Shown: positions 9,507-19,644, numbered from the stretch's first letter. The stretch: DNA of 64,000 nucleotides from Cerrena zonata (GCA_038087015.1 JASBNA010000045.1:186001-250000); one strand, 5' to 3'. The notes: generated by a model from the letters alone, not told the origin. Program-made: numbers and translations.

Positions 9507-9627
9507 CATATATAATACATATAATACATATATAATACATATAATACATATATAATACATATATAATACATATATAATACATATATAATACATATATAAC
9601 ACATATATAACACATATATAACACACA
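9507..9627. repeat. AT-rich microsatellite (ATATATAATAC type)
   Basis: About a dozen tandem copies of an 11-bp unit ATATATAATAC, with 9-bp variants at the left end and a drift to ATATATAACAC at the right. It creates artificial open frames on both strands (Tyr/Ile/Cys-rich) that are not genes. Confidence 0.92.
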
Positions 9628-9652
9628 TAATAAACATAATACACATATGTGG

Positions 9653-9716
9653 GTGACAATACACTAATGTGACAATACACTAATGTGATGATATACTCAT
9701 ATGATGATATACTAAT
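9653..9716. repeat. 16-bp tandem repeat, four copies
   Basis: Two exact copies of GTGACAATACACTAAT (9653-9668, 9669-9684) are followed by two diverged copies (9685-9700 and 9701-9716, pattern RTGATGATATACTMAT). Period 16, the same as the array at 1207-1270 but with an unrelated unit. Confidence 0.85.
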
Positions 9717-9897
9717 ATATAATACAATAATACAATCGAGCTTGAATAGCAACTACCTTTTGCAGCCGTCATGATGAGCAAGTATTACATCGAGCGATAT
9801 TGTAAGCCTTAACTGCCTCGTCTGATAAAGAGGATACTTAGAGCTAATAGCTAATAAGATACTGGCGATGCAAAAAAAAAAAAAAAAAAAAGAAAAG

Positions 9898-9931
9898 ATG
9901 TACGGGTGTCCACCCACAAGACCCATGCACC
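9898..9931. promoter_or_regulatory. Rap1-like sites upstream of MRPL1
   Basis: ATGTACGGGTGT (9898-9909) is the reverse complement of ACACCCGTACAT and fits the S. cerevisiae Rap1 consensus ACACCCRYACAYM. A weaker variant, AGACCCATGCACC, follows at 9919-9931. The pair lies about 90-125 bp before the MRPL1 ATG and just after a poly-A run, a common layout of ribosomal-protein promoters. Binding is inferred. Confidence 0.5.
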
Positions 9932-10022
9932 AAATTGTCCCACACACACCGCCCGCCAGTCTTCGACATTAATGAAAAAAAAATGAAAAATCACCTTCAC
10001 CTTTCCATAACCCCCAGTCAAG

Positions 10023-10829
10023 ATGTTCTCCAGATCAAGCATACGTAATTTAATTCGAACATACCGTACCTCTGCCATTCCCAAGGGCCAGAGACCTTCA
10101 CCCAAGGACAGTCCCTCCGACCCCAAGGAATTAGCTCGAAGACATGCTCAAGTTAAAGCGTTCAACCGTCGTTCACCAAAACTGCATCCATTATATATGA
10201 ATATTCCAACTGCATTAAAATATTTAAGAGCAGCAGAAGTAGGACAGCCAGCACTGAAAACAACCATCAGTCTTATGATCAATGTGATTCCAGAAAAAGG
10301 TTCAATACCATTACAAGGATCAATTTTCTATCCAAATTCATTCAAGAAAAATCGAGTAATTGCATTTACCAATAATGAAGAAGAAATTAATAATTTGAAA
10401 ATTAATAATGATGTTTTGGTTGGTGGAGTCGAATTAATTAATCAAATTTTAAATGATGAAATTAATTTGGATCAATATACTCAAGCATACGCAAATGAAT
10501 CAATTAGTAAAAATTTAAATCAAATTGCAAGAAAATTGGGTCCCAGAGGTTTAATGCCAACCACCAAAAGAGGTACTGTTGGCTCAGATATCCTAAAATT
10601 AATTAATGAAAATAATAGTGCTCTCCCTTTTAAACAAAAGGGTAGACATGTTTCAGTTCCAATTGGTAGATGTGATTTTAGTGATGAACAATTATTAACT
10701 AATTTAAAATACGCTTCAAAAGCAATCTTTGACTCCCAACCAAAAGGTACTAAAAAACCAAATACAATTGGTATTGCCTATTTATCAAGTACTTTAGGTC
10801 CTTCCATCGTAGTAGATATTAAAAATTAA
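10023..10829 (+). CDS. MRPL1: Mitochondrial large-subunit ribosomal protein uL1m
   Basis: Mitochondrial ribosomal protein of the L1 stalk. 268 residues (S. cerevisiae ~285). The N-terminus is Arg/Ser-rich without acidic residues (MFSRSSIRNLIRTYRTS), as expected for a matrix-targeting presequence. The L1 domain begins near residue 57 (HPLYMNIPTALKYLRAAEVG) and includes the family motif KLGPRGLMPTTKRGTV (~residues 172-187) and the closing SSTLGPSIVVDIKN. ATG at 10023 follows directly on the short leader. Rap1-like motifs lie about 90-125 bp upstream. No breaks. Confidence 0.93.
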   Translation: MFSRSSIRNLIRTYRTSAIPKGQRPSPKDSPSDPKELARRHAQVKAFNRRSPKLHPLYMNIPTALKYLRAAEVGQPALKTTISLMINVIPEKGSIPLQGSIFYPNSFKKNRVIAFTNNEEEINNLKINNDVLVGGVELINQILNDEINLDQYTQAYANESISKNLNQIARKLGPRGLMPTTKRGTVGSDILKLINENNSALPFKQKGRHVSVPIGRCDFSDEQLLTNLKYASKAIFDSQPKGTKKPNTIGIAYLSSTLGPSIVVDIKN

Positions 10830-11309
10830 ACTTTTTTTCCCTCTGTACATAGTGTAAATATAAGTTCTTTTTTTTTTTTTGTTTTTTCCTTCTTTTCCAT
10901 CGAATAAGAATTGCCTCAAGGCACTTATCTGCATTAGATGAGATAATTCAAAATAATAGAAACTTCTCCTCTGTCTTTGTTGCATCTACTTTTAATATCA
11001 AGTAAAACAGCTTATATATGAAATTTCCTAGACAAACAATCATTTACCAACTCTCACTAACAAAAGAGAAAAAAGAACAATTGAAAAGAAACAAATTTCA
11101 CTCTCACCATTTTTTCTTTTTTCCTCCTATTCCTTATTCATTCAATCTTCAATATTCATATTTAGTCTTACTTATTCAATCTTCAGCTATCTTATCCAAT
11201 AGTCTAATCCAATAGTCTTCTTTTTGAACCCCCCATTCACAGAATCTAATTAGTGTATCAGTATAGTTTATCAGAGTATTTTTTTTTGTCCGTTCACAAG
11301 CCACAAGCT
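10830..11309. other. Intergenic region, MRPL1 3' to cNMP/F-box gene 5'
   Basis: About 480 bp without a supported gene. A T-rich stretch near 10867-10885 fits the MRPL1 3' end. The right half is A/T-rich with pyrimidine tracts (near 11110-11135 and 11217-11230), typical of the promoter and 5' leader of the next gene. Confidence 0.55.
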
Positions 11310-14300
11310 ATGAAAAATTATAAACTGAGAAACTGGTCTTTCTTACCTTCCAGTCCTTCTCCGTTATCTTCATCGATAAATAACACTCTACCGTTGGCTT
11401 CATCCAAGAATTCTCATTTGAAAGATGATTTGAACCCTAGCGAGAACCAAGAGCAAAAGGAAGAAGCCGTCGATAAAAAAATCCAAGATGAAATTGTAAA
11501 ATCTCCTTTATTATCAAATGATATCATCGAATCAGATATCTTATCTTCTTCAAGTAGAAATCCAGATATCCAGGATGATGATGCTTACGATTATAAAAAC
11601 CTTCATCAAGATTTGGATGATGAACAACCAGATTATAAATCAGTACCTCCAGATTTTTTCAATATTTTATCCACTTTCCCCCTTTTCAAACAAGCCCCTA
11701 AATCTTTTCATTCAAAAGTGGTTTCAAAATTGAAACTAATGCAATATCATCCCCAAGAATATATCATGAAAGAAGGTGATCCTTCAAAATCAATGTATTG
11801 GATCTTAAAAGGTTCAGTTAGTGTAACTTCAACCGATGGTGAATCAATTTATGCAGAATTAGCTAGTGGTTCCTTTTTCGGAGAAATTGGAATCCTATTT
11901 AATCGTCCTAGAACTGCTACAGTGGTTGCTAGAACTAAAGTTTTGGTTGGAGTTTTAACTTCAGATTCTTTAAATATTGTTTTAAAATCTTATCCTTTAA
12001 TAGAAAGAAGAATTAGAGATGAAGCCCAAGAAAGATTATCAATGCAAGATAAAAAAAATAAAGCCATTTTACCCCCGGTTTTAAACTCAAATTTATCAAA
12101 TAATAAATTCAAAAATAAATTTTCAAAAAAATTATTTCAATCTTCAAAACTTTCTTCTTTTGCTTCTTCTTCTTCTTCTTCTTCTAAAGTTGGTAATTTA
12201 CCTCTTACTAACTATAATCCTTCAAATGCTAGTTCTCTAGCTAATTTGTCCTCTTCAATCCCTGGTCCTTCTATCCCAATAACTAATTCTCCCTCAGTAA
12301 GTCCTCCAATCGATGAAAATTTAACTGCTGCTGATAACGTTGATCAAACTATTTCAATTCAAGAATTTCTTAAAAATTTACCAATGTTTAGTAATTTACC
12401 TTCTCATATTATTCATAGATTAGCTTTAGGAGTTGAACCAATGACTTATCAACCTTTTGAATATATTTTCCATAAAGGTGATTTAAGTTTCGATATTTAT
12501 TTCATTGTTAATGGTGAAGTTGAAGTGATTGATCATTTATATAATGATTTTAAAGTTGATAATATCTTGGCTAGATTAAAACCAGGAATGTATTTTGGTG
12601 AAATGGCTTTTTTATCCTCTTTAAATAATGACTTGGATCATTATAAAAGATCAGCCAGCATTCGATCCGTCACCTCAGTTGAATTAATTGTGGTCAAATC
12701 TGATAAATTGAAACTTTTATGTGATAAATATCCTTTCATTATTGATGATATGAAAAATACCGCTTCCCAAAGAAGATCTTTAAATTATAGCTTACAAGAT
12801 GATAAATTAATTTCCTTGAACCCGTCCCCTTCCAACTCTTTACCCCCATCAAGAAGGTTATCAATTAATTTCTTAATTAATGAAAATTCTAATAACTCAC
12901 CTTCATCCGATGTCTCCTCGCAAGTCCAGCCTCCAACCATAGCACACACCCCGACTCCTCCGTTAGAGCTTTCAATAAATGCTTCTGCTTCTGCTCCTGC
13001 TTCTGCTCCAACTCCAACTCCTGCTCCTGCTTTCCAACAATCAATATTTCAGCCAAATTGGGGGTTCGGTAATAATAAAAAAGATGATAATTCAAATTCA
13101 AATTCAAATTCAGTCTCAACAATGTACTCTATGGAAAAAGGTAGAATTTCAAGGTCTATTTCTCCCATCTCAAATAATGATCATGAAATCAATGATCGAA
13201 AACGTAAATCAATAAGCTTGAGTCCATTCCATTCTCAGCAGATTCAACAATCTCAATCACTCCCTCATACCCAGTCCCAATCTCAGTTACAGTCCCAGAT
13301 CCCTCATTCCCAATCGCAGTCCCAATTACAGATGAATGTTCCTCCACTAAACCCTGTCGTTCCCTCAATTAATAACTTTCAAAGTTTACAGACTGGTAGC
13401 AGAAGATCAAGCTTCCAATATATGCCTCATAATAAACGTATCAAGTTGGCCACTTTGAACGGTGGCAGAAGAAGATCTTCAATATTATCCAATAATGGTC
13501 CTTTACCAGATAAAATTCTTTTGAAGGTTTTTGAATTTTTATCTTTGCCCGAACTAATGAAGTTAAGAATAATTAGTAGAAGATGGAGACAACTAGTATA
13601 TGTTGCTCCTAATTTATGTACTACTTTAGATTTGAAACCTTGGAATACTTCCATTGACGACAAAGCTTTGGTTACAATCACTGATTTTGTTGGATCAAGA
13701 CCACAATTTATTGACATCTCGAATTGCTTTCATATTACGGATGAAGGTTTCACATACATGGTCAATGAAATTGGAATTCTGGGAAAGATCAAAAAAATCA
13801 AGATGAAATCAAATTGGGAAGTTAGTGCAATGGCAATAATGGATTTGACAGTACCAAGTGTTGGTAGATACTTGGAAGAAATTGACTTGTCAAATTGCAG
13901 AAAAGTTCGGGATAATGTATTAGAAAGATTGATTGGTTGGGATCCTGAATCTACCAGTAATGATGGTCAATCTACATCCGATAATGAGTTAGATTTGGAT
14001 GAATTCAATAATAATGGTGTTGGTTGTAAAAACTTAAAAATTTTAAGTGTTGGTTATTGTAAGCATCTAAGTGATAGAATAATGTATCATATTGCTAACC
14101 ATGCTAATAAAAGATTAGAAAGTCTCGACTTAACAAGATGCACTACAATTACTGATAAAGGATTTCAATATTGGACTTATCGATCATTTTCAAACTTGAA
14201 AAAACTCTCCTTGAAAGACTGCACATTTTTAACTGACGTTTCAATTATATCAATTGCAAATGCAGCACCAAATTTAGAAATCTTAGACTTGAACTTTTGT

Positions 14301-14657
14301 TGTGCCTTATCAGATATAGCAATCGAAGTTCTATGTTTAGGCTGTCAAAATTTACGTGAATTAGATTTATCATTTTGCGGCTCAGCTGTTAGTGATTCAT
14401 CATTGGTTGCAATTTCTTTACACTTAAGACATTTACAAAGATTAATTCTAAAAGGTTGTATTAGGGTCACGAGAGCTGGGATTGATGCTTTATTGAGTGG
14501 TTGCTCGCCATTGAACTATATCAATGTTAGCCAATGTCGAAATGCCCATATATATCCTGGTAGAATTCCTGCTCAAAAATTAAATGTGAATCCACAAACA
14601 AAATCAGCCTTTGTTACTGCTGGTCCGTTCCAAAACATTATAGAGATTGTTATTTGA
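11310..14657 (+). CDS. Large protein with two cNMP-binding domains, F-box and LRRs
   Basis: 1,115 residues from the ATG at 11310; the same frame opens at 11253 with GTG, and I prefer the first ATG. A first cyclic-nucleotide-binding domain (~115-241) keeps a complete phosphate-binding cassette, FFGEIGILFNRPRTATV, with its Arg. A second (~350-483) has YFGEMAFLSS, an insertion, and KRSASIRSVT. Ser/Pro/Gln-rich linkers surround them, including a serine run near residue 290 and SQ repeats near 650-675. An F-box follows at ~728-770 (LPDKILLKVFEFLSLPELMK...RRWRQLVY), then AMN1/Grr1-type leucine-rich repeats at ~780-1085 (LDLTRCTTITDKG, LDLSFCGSAVSD). Domain order suggests an SCF substrate receptor that may sense a nucleotide; that role is inferred. 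S. cerevisiae has no obvious counterpart that I know of. Confidence 0.88.
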   Translation: MKNYKLRNWSFLPSSPSPLSSSINNTLPLASSKNSHLKDDLNPSENQEQKEEAVDKKIQDEIVKSPLLSNDIIESDILSSSSRNPDIQDDDAYDYKNLHQDLDDEQPDYKSVPPDFFNILSTFPLFKQAPKSFHSKVVSKLKLMQYHPQEYIMKEGDPSKSMYWILKGSVSVTSTDGESIYAELASGSFFGEIGILFNRPRTATVVARTKVLVGVLTSDSLNIVLKSYPLIERRIRDEAQERLSMQDKKNKAILPPVLNSNLSNNKFKNKFSKKLFQSSKLSSFASSSSSSSKVGNLPLTNYNPSNASSLANLSSSIPGPSIPITNSPSVSPPIDENLTAADNVDQTISIQEFLKNLPMFSNLPSHIIHRLALGVEPMTYQPFEYIFHKGDLSFDIYFIVNGEVEVIDHLYNDFKVDNILARLKPGMYFGEMAFLSSLNNDLDHYKRSASIRSVTSVELIVVKSDKLKLLCDKYPFIIDDMKNTASQRRSLNYSLQDDKLISLNPSPSNSLPPSRRLSINFLINENSNNSPSSDVSSQVQPPTIAHTPTPPLELSINASASAPASAPTPTPAPAFQQSIFQPNWGFGNNKKDDNSNSNSNSVSTMYSMEKGRISRSISPISNNDHEINDRKRKSISLSPFHSQQIQQSQSLPHTQSQSQLQSQIPHSQSQSQLQMNVPPLNPVVPSINNFQSLQTGSRRSSFQYMPHNKRIKLATLNGGRRRSSILSNNGPLPDKILLKVFEFLSLPELMKLRIISRRWRQLVYVAPNLCTTLDLKPWNTSIDDKALVTITDFVGSRPQFIDISNCFHITDEGFTYMVNEIGILGKIKKIKMKSNWEVSAMAIMDLTVPSVGRYLEEIDLSNCRKVRDNVLERLIGWDPESTSNDGQSTSDNELDLDEFNNNGVGCKNLKILSVGYCKHLSDRIMYHIANHANKRLESLDLTRCTTITDKGFQYWTYRSFSNLKKLSLKDCTFLTDVSIISIANAAPNLEILDLNFCCALSDIAIEVLCLGCQNLRELDLSFCGSAVSDSSLVAISLHLRHLQRLILKGCIRVTRAGIDALLSGCSPLNYINVSQCRNAHIYPGRIPAQKLNVNPQTKSAFVTAGPFQNIIEIVI

Positions 14658-14912
14658 TCCACCATCCCAAAAAATGTATTATATTATTACTTCTCCTCTC
14701 ATGTTTTATTAGTTATCCATTATTTTCTTCTCTTTTGTATTATTACATTTAATTTCTCGTTATGACATTTTTTTTAGCATCCTTTGACTCTAGTTTTTTT
14801 TTTTTTTTATTTTTTTATTTTTTTCATTTTTTTTCTACTCTATATACTTTCACTACAATTTATTTGAGTTATAGTAAATGTTCTAGTTTTATATTTGTAA
14901 GAATTAAGCTAC

Positions 14913-16688
14913 TTAACGTCTCTTCTTTTTCTTAACCTTGTCCTCGAAGTTGATAAAGGTATTTGGTATACCTTTCGAGTTTAGATATTCCATAATTATT
15001 TTACCATGAGGACCCTGCACGGTAACTTCCGTCAAGGCTGGGTTTTCAACACAAGGGCCGATTGTGGTAGAACCGGAGCATTTCACTTTCAAATCATCAG
15101 AAAGTATATGAGGTTTTATGAAAAATTTTTCAAAATTCAGAATTCTAGTAATAATTTTGCGGCCAATTTTCATTTGAGTAATAATTTTGATAGTTGGTGG
15201 TTCACCTTTATTCAATTGAACCGTGTCGTCTTCTAAAGATTCGCCGGGTCTTAATACCACGTAATATGGAGAGAAATTGCTTAAAAACGTTTTGAACAAC
15301 TTATCTCTTGGATGTGCCCCAATGCCCAAACTTGTCATTGCATTGAGATTATCATCAAGATTTATCTTTTTAGGATCTTTTGGATTAACCAAATTTTGAA
15401 TTTTTATGTATTTATTCATGATATCTCTTACTTCACTTTGAGTATACCACGTTTGAAAATCTTCTTCTGTTTTGTTGAAGATCATTCTCGATTTACTAGT
15501 TGGCTTATAGAGATACACCACATTTAATTCCAGGGACTTGTCTTTCTTATTACCTGTTGTGGTAGTGGTTGAATTTGTGTCTTTCTTAACCGATCCCATG
15601 GTTTTATGAACCACAAAGTTTTGTACAGCAGGATTATTTGATCCTGTTAAACTGACAACCGATAAATCATCACCTTTACCTTTAACTGTAAGATACTTTA
15701 GTTTTTCCATTGCTTTTAAATATTTAGTTGTTTTTTTCCAGGAGGTCTTTTTAATGTTGCAGTAGCTGGAATCAACCACTGGCAAATTCTTATAAATATG
15801 ATTAGACATAAATGTTGAAGATGTGATTGGTAACTCTATTTTATCTGTTTTTATTGTCTGCAATAAGGATCTGATGAAAAAATTATCAACCTCTTCCACA
15901 GTTAGTGTAGTCAATTCTTCTGCAATATTATCAACATCAGGTTCATCACTATCGGGATCATTGACCGCTGTTCTGTCATCTTGAGTAGCTTCCTGCTCTT
16001 CCTTGTCATGAATGGGCTGCTCATCGTGTTTATCTTCGGTTGAGTGATTCTCCTCGTTTGGCTTTGGTTCTTGATCCTGTTCTTTTAAAGGAACCTCATC
16101 CACCACCTGCTCCGGAATCGGAATGTCTACAAATTTGTTTAACTTGTATAATTCGTCATCCAAATGATGCATCACTTCAACAGCAATCCCAGTTCTTCCA
16201 ATTACCAGAGTAAACTGAGGTAAATTCAATTTACAGCGACCGATTGCTTTAATGACAGTTGGATTTGCACTATCAACAATACCAACAATTGACCCTTTAA
16301 CGGCCCTAGGGTCAAATGGAGGCACCGTTCCAGGCAACATGAGATCTGCACCACCCGATAAAACTCTAATTACATGAGGATGTGTTATAATTTTAGGAAG
16401 TATATATGCTGCTTTCCAACAGGTGAAAAGTGATGGATATAATTGTGAGTCTCTGGTCTTAAACCAAGTTGGGGTTTCATTTTCATCAAAGTATATAGTA
16501 CCCTTATGGCCCTGGACACTTTGGTAACTTGCTTGCTTGGTGGTGGAAGGAAGTATATTGAGTTCTGCTTCTTTGTTCAAGTCATTCTGAGGAATTCCAT
16601 AACTGTTGCAAATACCAGAAAGTAGCTTTCTTCTCTCCGAAGACTTGATATTTGCAGATGCCTTCGGTTGCGGATCTTTCTTGAACAT
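14913..16688 (-). CDS. TMA64: eIF2D-like translation factor Tma64
   Basis: Ribosome-associated eIF2D/ligatin family protein, implicated in recycling 40S subunits and in non-canonical initiator tRNA delivery. I start at the ATG complement of 16686-16688 (MFKKDPQPKASANIKSSERR); the frame extends upstream only through a GTG. 591 residues (S. cerevisiae ~565). An N-terminal DUF1947-like domain is followed by a PUA domain near residues 90-180 (VLSGGADLMLPGTVPPFD), an acidic linker rich in Glu/Asp/Gln (~205-260), a SWIB/MDM2-like region, and a C-terminal SUI1 domain (~490-575: VTVQGPHGKIIMEYLNSKGI). It ends with a basic KVKKKKRR tail. Divergent from GPI17 across ~250 bp. Confidence 0.92.
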   Translation of the reverse strand: MFKKDPQPKASANIKSSERRKLLSGICNSYGIPQNDLNKEAELNILPSTTKQASYQSVQGHKGTIYFDENETPTWFKTRDSQLYPSLFTCWKAAYILPKIITHPHVIRVLSGGADLMLPGTVPPFDPRAVKGSIVGIVDSANPTVIKAIGRCKLNLPQFTLVIGRTGIAVEVMHHLDDELYKLNKFVDIPIPEQVVDEVPLKEQDQEPKPNEENHSTEDKHDEQPIHDKEEQEATQDDRTAVNDPDSDEPDVDNIAEELTTLTVEEVDNFFIRSLLQTIKTDKIELPITSSTFMSNHIYKNLPVVDSSYCNIKKTSWKKTTKYLKAMEKLKYLTVKGKGDDLSVVSLTGSNNPAVQNFVVHKTMGSVKKDTNSTTTTTGNKKDKSLELNVVYLYKPTSKSRMIFNKTEEDFQTWYTQSEVRDIMNKYIKIQNLVNPKDPKKINLDDNLNAMTSLGIGAHPRDKLFKTFLSNFSPYYVVLRPGESLEDDTVQLNKGEPPTIKIITQMKIGRKIITRILNFEKFFIKPHILSDDLKVKCSGSTTIGPCVENPALTEVTVQGPHGKIIMEYLNSKGIPNTFINFEDKVKKKKRR

Positions 16689-16942
16689 CCTCCTTCGATA
16701 TTTCAACACGACCTATCGATTTAAGTGAACGTCGTGAAAAAGAATTGTCTAAGTTCTTAAGCAACTTGTTTGGCAAAGTTGCCATTAAAGCTTTAAAATT
16801 TTTTTTCCTTCACGTACCTGTCGTGTAATAATCGTTGGAAATCAGAAATATCAACAGAAAAATACATACACGTAGTTAATGAGAAGAACTTGTTCCGAAG
16901 AACTAGTGAATCAACACCCCTTTAACACTAGCGAAGAGGAAT

Positions 16943-18478
16943 ATGAGTAGTGAAAAGGTTTCTGTTGCGACCTCCAAGGATGAAGGGAGTAACATAAAGT
17001 TTATCAGAAGGGTGATAGTGGGTATCATTTTGGCAATTGCGGTATCATTTGGGTTACCGCTATTTTTTTCAACCACCACTATATATAGAGCAGAGTTACC
17101 GATAAATCAGATAAATGAAAAGGTGGTAAACTTCGGAAATGAAGTCAGCTTTAGAATACCGGTGTACTTGGATTTACCCAATTCTTTGGAGCACTTTATT
17201 CCTACAGCACAAAATTATATAGATGATAAATTGAGATCACGATTCCCCCAACTTAATAACATCTGGTCATTAGAGTTGAAAAGAATTAATTCGAACGTCC
17301 GCGAGGAGAGAGACTACATTGTTAAGTTTGAGTATATTGAACCACCAACTGGAGAAGACGAGTCTTTACCTACTGAATCATTTTACATCTCACCTTTTAG
17401 TAAGACCAGTGTATTAACATTAACCGATGCGGTGGTCAATGCTAAAAAAGTTGATGACTTTTTATCGGTGATCTTGTTGGATCAAGTATTCAAGGAAGAA
17501 ATCGAGCAAATAAACAGGTTAATAAATGAAGAGTCCAAGACATCAACAAGTAAAGATGTTGTATTACCATATTCACCTAAATATAATATAGTATTTTCAC
17601 TTTTAACTGAAGGAGGGAAATCGATAAGTTGGGATATTGAAAAATCATCTGAATTATTAAAGCCAATCTTCAAAAAGTTAGCTCCGTTTGCTAACTTTAC
17701 TATTAGTAGTCAAATTCAATATTATTCTACATTGACTAATTCCCCAATATATGACGAAAATGAAAATGCATTCATTATACCAGAGGAAGACTTATCAACT
17801 TTTATTAACCATGGTGACTGGAACTTGATTACCCATGATATTAATCCTACTATAAATTTCATTGTCTATTTTGGACAAAGTAATTATGATCATAAACCAT
17901 TATTAGTCGATAAGTCTAAGACAAATTCATTTTTGATTCCACAATGGGGTGGAGTGAATGTTTTCAATAAAGAATATACAGAAGGACAATCGATCAATAT
18001 AGACGAAAATGATTTGATACCAATTATGGAAACATTCACCTCGCAATTATTTGAATTATTAGGAATCGTGAAAAATCCAAAATCTCCAAGTATTAGATTT
18101 GACTCATTATCAAGAGTAAGTACTTATAAGAATTTGAAAAAATCATTAGAAAATTTATCATCTTTGGTTAAATTAACTGAATCGTTGAATGAAATCAGTA
18201 TACCCAAATTAACAAAGGAACACGTTTTGCAAACATTACAATATTTTGACAATTCCGTCAAGTCATTAATAGAGCAGCAATTCGAATTAGCCATGACCTA
18301 TTCATCCAAAAGTATTCTGAGTTCCGACAAAGCATTTTTTGAAAAAGAAATGGTTCAACAAGCTTATTTCCCCAGTGAACATAAATTGGCAGTTTTCTTA
18401 CCATTGCTCGGACCAGTTTCTTCAATTATCATCATCGGCTTAATCAAGTTGGTGAAGGATATCAAGGCTAATAACTAA
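16943..18478 (+). CDS. GPI17: GPI transamidase subunit Gpi17 (PIG-S)
   Basis: ER membrane subunit of the GPI transamidase complex (with Gpi8, Gaa1, Gpi16, Gab1). 511 residues, near the S. cerevisiae length (~534). The topology is typical: a short cytosolic N-terminus, a transmembrane span at ~27-47 (IVGIILAIAVSFGLPLFF), a large luminal domain, and a second span at ~484-504 (VFLPLLGPVSSIIIIGLIKL) with a short lysine-containing tail. Luminal family features include YRAELPINQI just after the first span and the conserved WGGVNVFN near residue 334. ATG at 16943; reading frame intact, unlike its partner GAA1 in this window. Confidence 0.92.
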   Translation: MSSEKVSVATSKDEGSNIKFIRRVIVGIILAIAVSFGLPLFFSTTTIYRAELPINQINEKVVNFGNEVSFRIPVYLDLPNSLEHFIPTAQNYIDDKLRSRFPQLNNIWSLELKRINSNVREERDYIVKFEYIEPPTGEDESLPTESFYISPFSKTSVLTLTDAVVNAKKVDDFLSVILLDQVFKEEIEQINRLINEESKTSTSKDVVLPYSPKYNIVFSLLTEGGKSISWDIEKSSELLKPIFKKLAPFANFTISSQIQYYSTLTNSPIYDENENAFIIPEEDLSTFINHGDWNLITHDINPTINFIVYFGQSNYDHKPLLVDKSKTNSFLIPQWGGVNVFNKEYTEGQSINIDENDLIPIMETFTSQLFELLGIVKNPKSPSIRFDSLSRVSTYKNLKKSLENLSSLVKLTESLNEISIPKLTKEHVLQTLQYFDNSVKSLIEQQFELAMTYSSKSILSSDKAFFEKEMVQQAYFPSEHKLAVFLPLLGPVSSIIIIGLIKLVKDIKANN

Positions 18479-18560
18479 ATAATTAATATATCAATTAACT
18501 ACGACTGCAAAATGTTGGAAAGTAGGCATTTAGAACTAAGTAACAACCACTTCCTAGGGG

Positions 18561-18572
18561 ACCCCCGTACAT
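18561..18572. promoter_or_regulatory. Rap1-like motif upstream of NUC1
   Basis: ACCCCCGTACAT, sharing the CCCGTACAT core with the other Rap1-like sites of the window, about 110 bp before the NUC1 ATG. The 5' half departs from the ACACCC consensus, so this is a weak call. Confidence 0.35.
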
Positions 18573-18681
18573 CCCGCGCCAAAACGGTTTAAAAACGCGA
18601 TGCTTCAGACCAATTCTTTCACTTTATTTTATTTTTTTTTATTGTTTAAATCATCTCCAATCACTGCTACATCCCCCCAGC

Positions 18682-19644
18682 ATGAGTAAAGTTCTTTATA
18701 ATACCCTTGGATTGGGATCTCTTGGGGTTGCGTCCTTTTTCTGGGGCAGATCGTCCGCGCCTAGTGCACCAACAGCCCCAGCATCAGCCCCAAATTCCAA
18801 TCTACCAGCATTTCCAGGAGAAAACAGAGTCGGGAGTTTTGATCCAAGTAGTATCAAGCCCCAAGATTTCTATAAATATGGGTTTCCGGGACCTATACAC
18901 GATTTGGAGAATTTCAAAGAGTTTACCAGTTGTTATAATCGAGCCACCAGAAACCCATATTGGGTAGTTGAACATATCACCAAAGAATCATTACAAGTGA
19001 AAGAAGCTGATAGGAAAAAATCGGTTTTCAAAGAAGACGAGAGTATCCCCTTCAAGTTCAGAGGTAGATTGAGAGATTTTTTCCGTAGTGGGTACGATAG
19101 GGGGCATCAAGCACCCGCTGCCGATGCTAAATATGATCAAACCGCCATGAACGAAACATTTTATTTAACCAACATGTCCCCACAAGTGGGAGATGGGTTC
19201 AACCGAGACTACTGGGCGCATTTCGAAGATTTTTCTCGAAGACTAACTGAAAAATACGATAATGTACGTATAATGACCGGTCCATTATTCTTACCTAAAA
19301 AGGATGATGATGGTAAATACCGCGTCACTTATGAAGTCATTGGTAGTCCTCCAAATATAGCGGTTCCTACCCATTTCTTCAAGTTGGTTGTTGGTGAAAC
19401 AACTGGCGACGATAAGATCAGTGTTGGAGCATTTGTCTTACCCAATGCTGTGATTGATAATCAAGATCCATTGACCAAATACCAAGTACCAGTCGAGGCA
19501 TTAGAAAGAAGCAGTGGTTTGGACTTATTATACAAGGTTCCATACTTTAAGAGAAAAGACCTATGTAAAGAAGTTAAATGTGAAATCATAGTACGTGAAT
19601 TCCCAAAGGAAGTCAATAAGATCTTGACTTTAGATGGTAAGTAG
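18682..19644 (+). CDS. NUC1: Mitochondrial DNA/RNA non-specific nuclease Nuc1 (EndoG)
   Basis: EndoG-type ββα-metal endo/exonuclease of the mitochondrial inner membrane and intermembrane space, acting on DNA and RNA in mtDNA turnover and cell death. 320 residues (S. cerevisiae ~329). The N-terminus is hydrophobic with few charges (residues ~1-25), then an Ala/Pro/Ser linker. The catalytic DRGHQAPAAD motif is at ~139-148, with His142 as general base, and NETFYLTNMSPQ supplies the metal-binding Asn region. ATG at 18682. It lies ~200 bp downstream of GPI17 on the same strand with its own promoter. No breaks. Confidence 0.93.
   Translation: MSKVLYNTLGLGSLGVASFFWGRSSAPSAPTAPASAPNSNLPAFPGENRVGSFDPSSIKPQDFYKYGFPGPIHDLENFKEFTSCYNRATRNPYWVVEHITKESLQVKEADRKKSVFKEDESIPFKFRGRLRDFFRSGYDRGHQAPAADAKYDQTAMNETFYLTNMSPQVGDGFNRDYWAHFEDFSRRLTEKYDNVRIMTGPLFLPKKDDDGKYRVTYEVIGSPPNIAVPTHFFKLVVGETTGDDKISVGAFVLPNAVIDNQDPLTKYQVPVEALERSSGLDLLYKVPYFKRKDLCKEVKCEIIVREFPKEVNKILTLDGK

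Larger units (their letters stand above)
8827..10022. other. Intergenic region between RhoGAP gene and MRPL1
   Basis: A divergent 1.2 kb gap with no supported protein gene. The 120-codon frame at 9001-9363 begins with TTG, and the long frames near 9436-9752 are translations of an AT microsatellite. In order it holds: a TATATATA stretch near 8915; a G+C-rich, inverted-repeat-rich block (~9040-9350); a CATATATAATA microsatellite (~9507-9627); a 16-bp tandem repeat (9653-9716); a poly-A run near 9872-9890; and Rap1-like motifs just upstream of MRPL1 (9898-9931). Confidence 0.6.

Noticed and set aside
9336..9752. Minus-strand Tyr/Ile/Cys frames up to 138 codons
   Set aside because: Translations of the ATATATAATAC microsatellite.
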